From the NCBI GenBank assembly GCA_002362175.1, contig DETU01000094.1:1-33162 (forward strand): a stretch of 33,162 nucleotides of DNA, in the 5' to 3' direction. This DNA is from Ruminococcus sp. UBA3280. GTDB taxonomy: Bacteria > Bacillota > Clostridia > Oscillospirales > Ruminococcaceae. Every line of letters starts with the position of its first letter. Within the stretch, counting starts at the first letter, position 1. The translations under genes and the position numbers were made by a program. The notes under the pieces were generated by a model. The model was not told where the DNA came from, made no database searches, and was given only the letters and a program-made list of their open reading frames with translations. This document shows, piece after piece, positions 24,345-32,325 of this stretch.

Positions 24345-25517
24345 ATGGACAGATGGAAAAAATGTCTTTTGGGAGATATTATTACATTTCAAAGAGGGTA
24401 TGATTTGCCTAAAATCAAAATGAATGGCGGAATATATCCTGTTGTTGCTTCAAACGGAATTATAGGCTATCATGATAAATTTACAACAGAAGAACCAAGC
24501 ATAACTGTTGGTAGAAGTGGCAATGTAGGAAAACCATTACTTATAAAGGGAAAAAGTTGGTCGCATAATACTACTTTGTATATCAGGGAATATAAAAATG
24601 TTGACCCATTGTTTATTTATTATTTTCTTAAAACTCTTGATTTAAAAAATTATGCGGGCGGAAGTGCTGTTCCGACATTAAACAGAAATCATATTCACTG
24701 TTTACCTGTTAAAATCCCAACTGATATTTTGGAGCAGAAACATATTGCATCTATTCTGTCTGTTTATGATGACCTTATAGAAAATAATCAGAAACAAATC
24801 AAGCTATTTGAAGAAATGGCACAGTTATTTTATAAAGAATGGTTTGTGGATTTGCGTTTTCCCAATTATGAGAATACGACTTTTATTGACGGATTGCCAA
24901 AGGGGTGGAAAAGAGAAAGGGCAGATAATTTTTTTGAAATTACTATCGGCAAGACACCGCCAAGAGTTAAAAAAGAATTTTTTGTAAATGGTATGAAAGG
25001 TGTACCATGGTTATCTATTTCTGATATGGGAAAATCAGATGTATTTATTTTTAGTACGTCTGAAAGCTTAACAGAAGAAGCTGTTAAAGAATGTAATGTG
25101 AAAATTGTACCTGCTGGTACTGTATTTGTTAGTTTTAAGCTTACGGTTGGTCGTGTGGCTATTGCAACAACCGATATGTGTACAAATGAAGCAATTGCCC
25201 ATTTTCATGTAAATGATGATGTTATTCGGGTATATACTTACTTTTATTTGAAAAATTTCCAATATGACACTTTAGGTAATACATCATCTATTTCAAAAGC
25301 TGTCAATTCAAAAATTATTAAATCAATGCCGTTTATTATTCCTGAAAAAGAAATTTTGAATTTGTTTTACCAAAGAGTATCTCCATTGTTAAAAATGATA
25401 AATTTTAAACAAGCACAAATAATACGATTATCAGAAGTCCGTGACCGTTTATTGCCAAAACTGATAAATGGTGAAATAAATGTATCAGAATTTAAATTTG
25501 AAAGGAATTTTATATGA
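24345..25517 (+). CDS. hsdS: Orphan type I restriction specificity subunit
   Basis: A 390-residue HsdS protein, the DNA-recognition subunit of type I restriction-modification enzymes. It has two target recognition domains (~1-125 and ~185-340), each followed by a conserved helical spacer: EQKHIASILSVYDDLIENN with LFYKEWF (~127-167), and a C-terminal one ending RDRLLPKLINGEI (~365-383). The protein is full length and shows no frameshift. No hsdM or hsdR gene is in the window, so it needs partners elsewhere. Its base composition is clearly more AT-rich than the flanking secA and uvrB, suggesting transfer. Its stop overlaps the uvrB ATG (ATGA). Confidence 0.93.
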   Translation: MDRWKKCLLGDIITFQRGYDLPKIKMNGGIYPVVASNGIIGYHDKFTTEEPSITVGRSGNVGKPLLIKGKSWSHNTTLYIREYKNVDPLFIYYFLKTLDLKNYAGGSAVPTLNRNHIHCLPVKIPTDILEQKHIASILSVYDDLIENNQKQIKLFEEMAQLFYKEWFVDLRFPNYENTTFIDGLPKGWKRERADNFFEITIGKTPPRVKKEFFVNGMKGVPWLSISDMGKSDVFIFSTSESLTEEAVKECNVKIVPAGTVFVSFKLTVGRVAIATTDMCTNEAIAHFHVNDDVIRVYTYFYLKNFQYDTLGNTSSISKAVNSKIIKSMPFIIPEKEILNLFYQRVSPLLKMINFKQAQIIRLSEVRDRLLPKLINGEINVSEFKFERNFI

Positions 25518-27478
25518 ATCATTTCAGACTTCATTCAAAATATGCTCCCGCAGGCGACCAGCCTAAAGCGATTGACAAGCTTGTACAGGGTATTGAATCG
25601 GGAACAAAAGAACAGATTCTTTTGGGTGTTACAGGGTCGGGAAAGACTTTCACAATGGCTAATGTTATAGCCCGTGTGAACAAACCCACTCTTGTACTTG
25701 CCCACAATAAAATACTTGCCGCACAGCTATGTTCTGAGTTCAGGGAATTTTTTCCCGAAAATGCGGTAGAATACTTTGTGTCCTATTACGACTATTATCA
25801 GCCCGAAGCATACGTGCCGAGTACAGACAGTTATATTGAAAAGGATTCGTCAATAAATGACGAAATAGATAAGCTCCGTCATTCTGCTACAACTGCACTT
25901 GCGGAACGTCGTGATGTAATTATAGTGGCGAGTGTTTCGTGTATATACTCTCTGGGAAGTCCCGAAGAATATCGCTCCATGGTAGTATCTATAAGACAGG
26001 GAACAGAAAAGCCACGTGACCAGCTAATCAGTGAACTTGTCAAAATCCGTTATGAAAGAAACGACATAGCATTTGAAAGAAATAAATTCCGAGTTCGTGG
26101 TGATGTGGTTGAGATTTTTCCTGCACGGTCAAGTGATACTGCTATACGTGTGGAGTATTTCGGCGACGAAATAGACCGTATTTCAGAGGTAAACGCCGTT
26201 ACGGGAGAAGTAAAGGCTGTAGTTTCGCACGTTGCTGTTTTTCCTGCTTCTCATTACGTTGTCGGTGACGAAAAAATTGAATCCGCTCTTGAGGAAATAG
26301 ACCGTGAACTTGCTGAACGCATAGATTATTTTACGGAAAACAACAAACTTATAGAAGCACAGAGAATTGAACAGCGTACACATTATGATATGGAAATGTT
26401 GCGTGAAGTGGGATATTGCAGTGGAGTTGAAAACTATTCCCGTGTTTTATCGGGACGACCCGTCGGAAGTACTCCTCAGACTCTGCTTGACCATTTTCCC
26501 GAAGATTTTCTGCTTATCGTTGATGAAAGTCATGTGACTTTACCGCAGGTCAGGGCAATGTATGCAGGTGACAGGGCAAGAAAAACAACGCTTGTTGACT
26601 ATGGTTTCCGTCTGCCGAGTGCGTTCGATAACAGACCTCTTAATTTTGACGAATTTAATGCACATATAAATCAGGCTGTATATGTAAGTGCGACACCGGG
26701 AAAAATTGAACGTGAAAAGACGGATATTATAGTTGAGCAGGTTATAAGACCGACCGGACTTGTTGACCCTGAAATAATTGTAAAGTCTACTGTGGGACAG
26801 ATTGATGACCTTTTTTCTGAAATAAATATCCGTGCCGAAAAAAACGAACGTGTTCTTATAACTACATTAACCAAGAAAATGGCTGAAGATTTGACGGATT
26901 ATTATGAACGAATGGGAGTTAAAGTCCGCTATATGCACCACGATATTGACACTATTGAACGTATGGAAATTATAAGGGATTTGAGAAACGGTGTTTTTGA
27001 TGTGCTTGTGGGAATAAATCTTCTGCGTGAGGGACTTGACATACCTGAAGTAAGTCTTGTTGCGGTTCTTGACGCTGACAAGGAAGGATTTTTAAGAAGT
27101 GAAACGTCACTTATTCAGACAATAGGGCGTGCCGCCCGAAACAGTCACGGAAAGGTCATAATGTACGCCGATACCGTTACGGGTTCAATGGAGCGTGCGA
27201 TTATTGAGACGGAACGCCGTCGCAGTCTGCAAATTGCCTATAATGAGGAACACGGAATTATTCCTGAAACTATTATAAAAGAGGTTCGTGACGTACTTGA
27301 AATTACTTCAAAGAATAAAGTTGAAGAAAAATCTTCCAAGAAGAAACTTTCCGCAAAGGACAGGAAAGAACTCATTGAAAAACTTACTGTTGAGATGAAA
27401 AATTCCGCAAAGATGCTGGAATTTGAACACGCCGCATATCTGCGTGACAAAATAAAGGAACTGAAAGGAGAAAAGTAA
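25514..27478 (+). CDS. uvrB: Excinuclease ABC subunit B
   Basis: A 654-residue damage-verifying helicase-like subunit of nucleotide excision repair. Walker A is GVTGSGKT (38-45). The damage-probing beta-hairpin is YYDYYQPEAYVPSTDSYIEK. Helicase motifs include VDESHVTLPQ, YVSATPG and QTIGRAARN. The C-terminal UVR domain (EFEHAAYLRDKIKEL) for UvrC contact is present. Length fits the family (about 660). The start at 25514 (MNHFRLHSKYAPAGDQP) is standard and overlaps the hsdS stop; GAAAGGAA lies upstream, inside hsdS. Confidence 0.98.
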   Translation: MNHFRLHSKYAPAGDQPKAIDKLVQGIESGTKEQILLGVTGSGKTFTMANVIARVNKPTLVLAHNKILAAQLCSEFREFFPENAVEYFVSYYDYYQPEAYVPSTDSYIEKDSSINDEIDKLRHSATTALAERRDVIIVASVSCIYSLGSPEEYRSMVVSIRQGTEKPRDQLISELVKIRYERNDIAFERNKFRVRGDVVEIFPARSSDTAIRVEYFGDEIDRISEVNAVTGEVKAVVSHVAVFPASHYVVGDEKIESALEEIDRELAERIDYFTENNKLIEAQRIEQRTHYDMEMLREVGYCSGVENYSRVLSGRPVGSTPQTLLDHFPEDFLLIVDESHVTLPQVRAMYAGDRARKTTLVDYGFRLPSAFDNRPLNFDEFNAHINQAVYVSATPGKIEREKTDIIVEQVIRPTGLVDPEIIVKSTVGQIDDLFSEINIRAEKNERVLITTLTKKMAEDLTDYYERMGVKVRYMHHDIDTIERMEIIRDLRNGVFDVLVGINLLREGLDIPEVSLVAVLDADKEGFLRSETSLIQTIGRAARNSHGKVIMYADTVTGSMERAIIETERRRSLQIAYNEEHGIIPETIIKEVRDVLEITSKNKVEEKSSKKKLSAKDRKELIEKLTVEMKNSAKMLEFEHAAYLRDKIKELKGEK

Positions 27479-27479
27479 T

Positions 27480-28040
27480 ATGAAATATTCAAGAGAAATT
27501 ATTGAAGAAAGTTTCTGCAGGAAAGAAAGAATTAAATATGTTTTTTTCTGGGGACATACTCCATCGGCTGACGGCTCTGTAACAAAAAGCTGTTTCAGTC
27601 AGTGGTATAACTGTAAGTTTATGGTTGACGGTACGGAGTATCATACGGCTGAACAGTATATGATGTCACAGAAAGCACTCCTGTTTGGTGACAGGGAAAT
27701 AAACGACGAAATCATGAAAGCAGTTCACCCTAAACAGTTCAAGGAACTCGGTCGCAGAATATCGGGATTTGACGAAAAAACGTGGAACGAAAACAAGACG
27801 GATATTGTAATAAGGGGGAATCTTGCGAAATTCTCGCAGAATCCCGAACTTAAATCTTTTCTTCTCGGTACAAATAAGCGTGTACTTGTTGAAGCAAGTC
27901 CCTGTGATAAAATATGGGGAATAGGTTTGTCAGCGGACGACCCTAAAGTTATGAATCCGTTGCAGTGGCAGGGTGAGAACCTGTTGGGTTTCTGTCTTAT
28001 GGAAGTAAGGGATATGATTATTATGGAGGAAAACAAATAA
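27480..28040 (+). CDS. NADAR-domain (YbiA-like) protein
   Basis: A 186-residue NADAR-fold protein. Family hallmarks are FFWGHTPS near the N-terminus, SQWYNCKFMVDG, the conserved YHTAEQYMMSQKA with E58, AKFSQNPELKSFLL, LVEASPCDKIWGIG and NPLQWQGENLLGF. Known NADAR members include plant/bacterial enzymes cleaving N-glycosidic bonds of riboflavin intermediates, and enzymes that remove ADP-ribose from guanine in DNA. It starts 1 base after uvrB, with AAGGAG inside the uvrB end, and its stop overlaps the uvrA start, so all three are coupled. That context favours a DNA-damage role; the true substrate is not shown. Confidence 0.92.
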   Translation: MKYSREIIEESFCRKERIKYVFFWGHTPSADGSVTKSCFSQWYNCKFMVDGTEYHTAEQYMMSQKALLFGDREINDEIMKAVHPKQFKELGRRISGFDEKTWNENKTDIVIRGNLAKFSQNPELKSFLLGTNKRVLVEASPCDKIWGIGLSADDPKVMNPLQWQGENLLGFCLMEVRDMIIMEENK

Positions 28041-30862
28041 TGACTGACAAGATTATTATCAAAGGTGCAAGGGCAAACAATCTCAAGAATATTGACCTCG
28101 AACTTCCGAGAGACAAGCTTATCGTCATGACGGGTCTTTCAGGTTCGGGAAAATCTTCGCTTGCATTTGATACGATTTACGCAGACGGACAGAGACGTTA
28201 TGTGGAAAGTCTTTCTTCATATGCAAGAATGTTTCTCGGACAAATGGAAAAACCCGATGTTGACAGCATTGAGGGTCTTTCTCCTGCAATATCAATTGAC
28301 CAGAAAACCACTTCAAAAAATCCTCGTTCCACCGTCGGAACAGTTACCGAAATATACGACTATTTAAGACTTCTCTATGCAAGAGTGGGAGTTCCTCACT
28401 GTCCGATATGCAACAGGGAAATTTCACAGCAGAGTGTTGACCAGATAGTTGATACTATCACGAAACTTCCGAAAGGTACTAAATTACAGTTGCTTGCACC
28501 GATTGCAAGAAACAGAAAGGGACAGTTTCAGAAAGAGTTTGAAAACGCACGGAAAAGCGGTTTTGTACGTGTAAGGGTTGACGGGATAATTTATGACCTT
28601 AATGAAGAAATAAAACCTGAGAAAAACAGGAAACACAATATTGAAATAGTTGTTGACCGTCTCGTGATAAAGGACGGTATAGAATCACGTATTGCAGACA
28701 GTCTTGAAACGGTTTTCGGTATTACGGGCGGTCTTGCGATTGCTGACGTTATCGACGGTGAGGAGATGCTTTTTTCACAAAATTATGCTTGTCCCGAGCA
28801 TAATATAAGTATAGGTGAACTTGAACCGGTAATGTTTTCGTTCAATAATCCGGTGGGAGCTTGTCCGAAGTGTACGGGTCTTGGAATGTTCAGACATATT
28901 GACCCTGATGTTGTTGTTCCCGATTATGATTTAAGTATTATGGAGGGGGCAATTAAAGCACACGGCTGGAACAGTCTTGACGAAAATTCAATTGCCATGA
29001 TGTATTACAGGGCAATTTCAGAAAAATACAATATACCGCTTGACGTTCCTGTAAAGAATCTGAAAAAGAGTCAGCTTGATATTTTTTTGTATGGTACTAA
29101 AGGCGAGAAAATTGAGATTGCACGTCCCGAGTCAATCGGCGGAGGGACTTATAATTATGCTTTTGAGGGTGTTATAAATAATCTTGAGAGACGTTATAAG
29201 GAAACAGCAAGTGAATCTGCAAAGGCAGAACTTGAAAATTATATGAGTGAAGTTGAGTGTCCCGAATGTCACGGAAAACGTCTTAAACCTGAATATCTTG
29301 CTGTAACTGTATGGGACATGAATATAAGCAGTATTACGGATTTATCGGTGAATGACTGTCTTGAATTTTTTGATAATCTTGAACTTTCCGAACATGATAT
29401 ACTTATAGGTGGAAGAATCATCAAAGAAATAAAAGAACGTCTTGGTTTTCTGAAAAGCGTCGGACTTGACTATTTAACCCTTTCACGTTCTTCAGGAACT
29501 CTTTCGGGTGGTGAAAGTCAGCGTATACGTCTTGCCACGCAGATAGGTTCTTCACTTGTCGGAGTACTCTATATTCTTGACGAGCCAAGCATTGGACTTC
29601 ATCAGCGTGACAACGACAAGCTTATTGCTACTCTCAAAAGACTGCGTGATTTGGGAAATACACTTATTGTCGTTGAACATGACGACGATACGATACTTTC
29701 GGCTGATTATGTGGTTGACATAGGAAAGGGAGCAGGTGTAAACGGCGGTGAAGTTGTTTATGCGGGAGATGTGAAAGGTCTGCTTGAATGTGAGGAATCG
29801 GTAACGGGACAGTATTTAAGCGGTAAAAAGAAGATAGAAGTACCCGAAAAACGCCGTGAGGGCAACGGACATTTTCTTACAGTGAAAGGTGCTTGTGAAC
29901 ATAACCTTAAAAACCTGAATGTAAAAATTCCTCTTGGTGAGCTGATATGTGTTACAGGTGTATCGGGGTCGGGAAAATCTTCACTTGTCAATGAAATAAT
30001 TTACAAACATCTTGCGTCAAAGCTGAATCGTGCGAAAATCAAAAGCGGAAGTTTTGGAAGTATGGAAGGAATTGAATATCTTGACAAGGTAATCTGTATT
30101 GACCAGTCACCTATAGGAAGAACGCCACGCTCCAATCCTGCAACGTATACGGGCGTATTTACCGATATACGTGAACTTTTCGCAAAGACTACCGACGCTA
30201 AAGCACGTGGTTATAACAGCGGACGTTTTTCATTTAATGTAAAAGGCGGACGTTGTGAAGCTTGTGAGGGTGACGGAATTATAAAAATTGAAATGCACTT
30301 TTTGCCTGATGTGTATGTTCCGTGTGAGGTATGCAAAGGAAAACGCTATAATCGTGAAACACTGGAAGTTAAGTACAAGGGCAAGTCAATTTATGATATT
30401 CTTGAAATGACCGTTGATGAGGGTACTGAGTTTTTTGAACATATACCGAAAATATCACGTAAACTTAAAACTTTACAGGAAGTTGGTCTGGGATATATAA
30501 AAATAGGACAGTCCGCAACGACTTTGTCAGGCGGTGAAGCACAGCGTGTGAAGCTTTCAACAGAACTTTCAAAGCGTTCAACAGGAAAAACAATCTATAT
30601 TCTTGACGAGCCTACAACGGGACTTCATACCGCAGATGTCCATATGCTTATAGATGTTCTTCAGAAACTCACGGAGCAGGGAAATACCGTTCTTGTAATT
30701 GAACATAATCTGAATGTGATAAAAGTTGCCGACCATATTATAGACCTCGGAAAAGAGGGGGGAGACAAGGGTGGTAAAATCGTGGTTCAGGGAACGCCCG
30801 AAGAAGTAGCAAAGTGTGAAAATTCCTACACGGGACAATATCTGAAACCGTATCTTGAATAA
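28040..30862 (+). CDS. uvrA: Excinuclease ABC subunit A
   Basis: A 940-residue DNA-damage sensor with two ABC ATPase modules. Walker A sites are GLSGSGKS (32-39) and GVSGSGKS in the second half; the signatures are LSGGESQRIRLA and LSGGEAQRVKLS. Zinc-binding segments include CPICNREI, CPKCTGLG, CPECHGKR and CEACEGDG with CEVCKGKR. Length matches UvrA (about 940). The ATG overlaps the NADAR stop by 1 base and has GGAGGA upstream. It is the last gene of this operon; uvrC is not in the window. Confidence 0.98.
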   Translation: MTDKIIIKGARANNLKNIDLELPRDKLIVMTGLSGSGKSSLAFDTIYADGQRRYVESLSSYARMFLGQMEKPDVDSIEGLSPAISIDQKTTSKNPRSTVGTVTEIYDYLRLLYARVGVPHCPICNREISQQSVDQIVDTITKLPKGTKLQLLAPIARNRKGQFQKEFENARKSGFVRVRVDGIIYDLNEEIKPEKNRKHNIEIVVDRLVIKDGIESRIADSLETVFGITGGLAIADVIDGEEMLFSQNYACPEHNISIGELEPVMFSFNNPVGACPKCTGLGMFRHIDPDVVVPDYDLSIMEGAIKAHGWNSLDENSIAMMYYRAISEKYNIPLDVPVKNLKKSQLDIFLYGTKGEKIEIARPESIGGGTYNYAFEGVINNLERRYKETASESAKAELENYMSEVECPECHGKRLKPEYLAVTVWDMNISSITDLSVNDCLEFFDNLELSEHDILIGGRIIKEIKERLGFLKSVGLDYLTLSRSSGTLSGGESQRIRLATQIGSSLVGVLYILDEPSIGLHQRDNDKLIATLKRLRDLGNTLIVVEHDDDTILSADYVVDIGKGAGVNGGEVVYAGDVKGLLECEESVTGQYLSGKKKIEVPEKRREGNGHFLTVKGACEHNLKNLNVKIPLGELICVTGVSGSGKSSLVNEIIYKHLASKLNRAKIKSGSFGSMEGIEYLDKVICIDQSPIGRTPRSNPATYTGVFTDIRELFAKTTDAKARGYNSGRFSFNVKGGRCEACEGDGIIKIEMHFLPDVYVPCEVCKGKRYNRETLEVKYKGKSIYDILEMTVDEGTEFFEHIPKISRKLKTLQEVGLGYIKIGQSATTLSGGEAQRVKLSTELSKRSTGKTIYILDEPTTGLHTADVHMLIDVLQKLTEQGNTVLVIEHNLNVIKVADHIIDLGKEGGDKGGKIVVQGTPEEVAKCENSYTGQYLKPYLE

Positions 30863-30863
30863 T

Positions 30864-30892
30864 AAAAAAGACGCATTATGTGCGTCTTTTTT
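30864..30892. terminator. Bidirectional terminator after uvrA
   Basis: AAAAAAGACGCA (30864-30875) pairs with TGCGTCTTTTTT (30881-30892) around a 5-base loop. The A and T arms let it work on both strands. Its 3' edge overlaps the stop codon of the convergent DUF5662 gene. Confidence 0.93.
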
Positions 30893-31436
30893 ACTTCAAT
30901 TTCTTTTTTCTGACAATTCGCCTTATGTAGCGGAAAGTGTAGTCCTCACCTTTTTCCTCCAACATTCTGAGTAGAAATTCAATTTTATCAGACGTACTTT
31001 TTTCAATCATACGGCTTTTTTTACCTCTCATGAAATAATTAAGCGGACATGAGTTGTTGTATTTTTCTTTGTTGTAAATCTTTGAGGCAGCAAGACGGTC
31101 ACAGAACATTTCAATAATATATTCGTCGGGCATTGGAACAGGTTCAAGACGACGTGTAACAGGGCTGTAATCTGTCCAGTATTCAAAATGGTGACGGTTT
31201 CTTCCCTTATGATGAAGCCAAGCCTTTGAATAGCCGTCAACTTCACGTTCACGCTCGTTCGGACTGCGGTTTCCCTGAAAATATATCACACCGGGAATAA
31301 ATTCCGTCGGAGAGAATTTTGAAAGGTCATGGGTAAGACCGTGACGGAATATTCCCGCTTTGAAGCAGTGAATCATTACTTTATGTCGATGATGAATGAT
31401 AGTCGTAAGATGACCTGTAAATTTTTTAATAATCAT
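30891..31436 (-). CDS. DUF5662-family protein
   Basis: A 181-residue basic cytoplasmic protein that resembles the DUF5662 family of unknown function. It is rich in conserved-looking histidines: H15-H16-R-H18, H32, H36-D37 in THDLSKFSPTEF, and H75-H76 with H82-H83 in WLHHKGRNRHHFEYW. This His/Asp pattern looks like an HD-type metal site, so a metal-dependent hydrolase is possible, but no reaction can be named. Some databases label relatives catalase, which this sequence does not support. It is monocistronic, with GGGGGAA upstream of the ATG and its stop inside the shared terminator. Confidence 0.8.
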   Translation of the reverse strand: MIIKKFTGHLTTIIHHRHKVMIHCFKAGIFRHGLTHDLSKFSPTEFIPGVIYFQGNRSPNEREREVDGYSKAWLHHKGRNRHHFEYWTDYSPVTRRLEPVPMPDEYIIEMFCDRLAASKIYNKEKYNNSCPLNYFMRGKKSRMIEKSTSDKIEFLLRMLEEKGEDYTFRYIRRIVRKKKLK

Positions 31437-31467
31437 GAAATTCCCCCTGATTGATATTCTTTACTCT

Positions 31468-31496
31468 ATTATATCATTATATAATCTGAAAATAAA
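31468..31496 (-). promoter_or_regulatory. Likely promoter of the DUF5662 gene
   Basis: On the minus strand TATAAT (31473-31468) is paired at 17 bases with a weak -35 TTTATT (31496-31491). The start would be near 31461, about 25 bases before the ATG. The remaining non-coding bases 31497-31560 show nothing else recognisable. Confidence 0.5.
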
Positions 31497-31560
31497 GTAA
31501 GATTCAGTTTTTTTGGCGGATATTAACAATAAAATAATTTTCGTGGTATAGAGATTTTAC

Positions 31561-31591
31561 AAAAAAAGACACCCTGAAAAGAGTGTCTTTT
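31561..31591 (-). terminator. Terminator of the small acidic gene
   Basis: On the minus strand AAAAGACAC (31591-31583) pairs with GTGTCTTTT (31572-31564), and the T-run continues to 31561. It starts 2 bases past the stop of the small minus-strand gene, which supports that gene over the overlapping plus-strand frame. Confidence 0.85.
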
Positions 31592-31593
31592 AA

Positions 31594-31776
31594 TTATTCT
31601 GTTATTTCGCTGTCGGGCAGATACGGGAAAATATTGTTGTATGAATTTATTTCGGATTCTTCGTCAGCTGAAACAGGTATCAGCCCCGTCATTTCGTCCC
31701 ATGATGCAGACGGAAAAAAGTACTCATATTCCTTTGCAAAAGGGTCGGGGACGGGTATTTCGTTTTTTTTATCCAT
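31594..31776 (-). CDS. Small acidic hypothetical protein
   Basis: A 60-residue, strongly acidic protein (MDKKNEIPVPDPFAKEYEYF... ending PYLPDSEITE) rich in Pro, Glu, Asp, Tyr and Phe, without membrane segment or cysteine. I do not recognise a family. The ATG at 31776 is preceded by AGGAG 9 bases upstream (GGAGATGATAAT); an in-frame start at 31806 would add ten residues without a ribosome binding site. The good binding site plus a dedicated terminator make it likely to be a real gene. The proline/aromatic layout is loosely like small spore-coat proteins, but this is only an impression. Confidence 0.6.
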   Translation of the reverse strand: MDKKNEIPVPDPFAKEYEYFFPSASWDEMTGLIPVSADEESEINSYNNIFPYLPDSEITE

Positions 31777-31847
31777 ATTATCATCTCCTGTAAATATAAT
31801 CTGCATATTTATAAAGAATATTTATGGTAATTTTTTCTGAAAATGAC

Positions 31848-31876
31848 TTGATTTTTTTGTAAAAATATGTTAAAAT
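31848..31876 (+). promoter_or_regulatory. Promoter of the DUF1292 gene
   Basis: TTGATT (31848-31853) and TAAAAT (31871-31876) have a 17-base spacer and an extended -10 TG (31868-31869). The start near 31883 leaves about 22 bases before the ATG, just room for AAGGAGG. Confidence 0.75.
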
Positions 31877-31904
31877 GAGTTATAATTCGCAAGGAGGTAT
31901 TTTT

Positions 31905-32201
31905 ATGAGCGATTTTATTGAAAATGAAGAAGTTGAGGAGGAGAATGAAAACTATATCACTCTTACTGACGATAATGGTGAAGAAGTTTCGTTTGAGGTA
32001 ATCGGAGAGGTTGAATATCAGGAACGTTATTTCGTTGTTTTGCTTCCGTTTGATGATGAGGACGACGGCGTTGTAATACTTGAAATTATGCCGTCCGATG
32101 ATGAAAACGGTGAATTTCTCTCAATTGACGACGAGGAACTTTTACAGGCTGTTTTTGAGAAGTTCAAGAAAGACTACAGCGGAGAATATGAATTTGAATA
32201 A
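31905..32201 (+). CDS. DUF1292-domain protein (YrzB-like)
   Basis: A 98-residue very acidic cytoplasmic protein of the DUF1292 family. The domain covers most of the chain: YITLTDDNGEEVSFEVIGEVEY, then ERYFVVLLPFDDEDDGVVILEI, then FLSIDDEELLQAVFEKFKKDY. The function of the family is unknown; in many Firmicutes it sits next to alaS/ruvX-type genes, which is not the case here. I chose the ATG at 31905 because AAGGAGG (31891-31897) lies 7 bases upstream and the promoter would exclude the in-frame ATG at 31875. It is monocistronic. Confidence 0.92.
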   Translation: MSDFIENEEVEEENENYITLTDDNGEEVSFEVIGEVEYQERYFVVLLPFDDEDDGVVILEIMPSDDENGEFLSIDDEELLQAVFEKFKKDYSGEYEFE

Positions 32202-32208
32202 TTATTCA

Positions 32209-32238
32209 AAAGGACTGTCTTTAAACAGTCCTTTATTT
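32209..32238 (+). terminator. Terminator of the DUF1292 gene
   Basis: AAAGGACTGT (32209-32218) pairs with ACAGTCCTTT (32225-32234) around a 6-base loop, followed by ATTTTAT. It begins 7 bases after the stop codon. Confidence 0.9.
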
Positions 32239-32247
32239 TATAAAAAC

Positions 32248-32278
32248 AAACCCCTGTCGGTTAGCACAACAGGGGTTT
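32248..32278 (-). terminator. Terminator of gdhA
   Basis: On the minus strand AAACCCCTGT (32278-32269) pairs with ACAGGGGTTT (32257-32248), followed by GTTTTTAT. It lies about 48 bases past the gdhA stop. The facing DUF1292 terminator is only 10-15 bases away. Confidence 0.88.
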
Positions 32279-32325
32279 TATATTTATTTACCGATGAGTC
32301 ACTATCAGTTTAATAAGTTTTTTAA

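Noticed and set aside
31583..31840. 85-residue plus-strand frame
   Set aside because: It begins inside a terminator arm, lacks a ribosome binding site, and overlaps a minus-strand gene with better signals.
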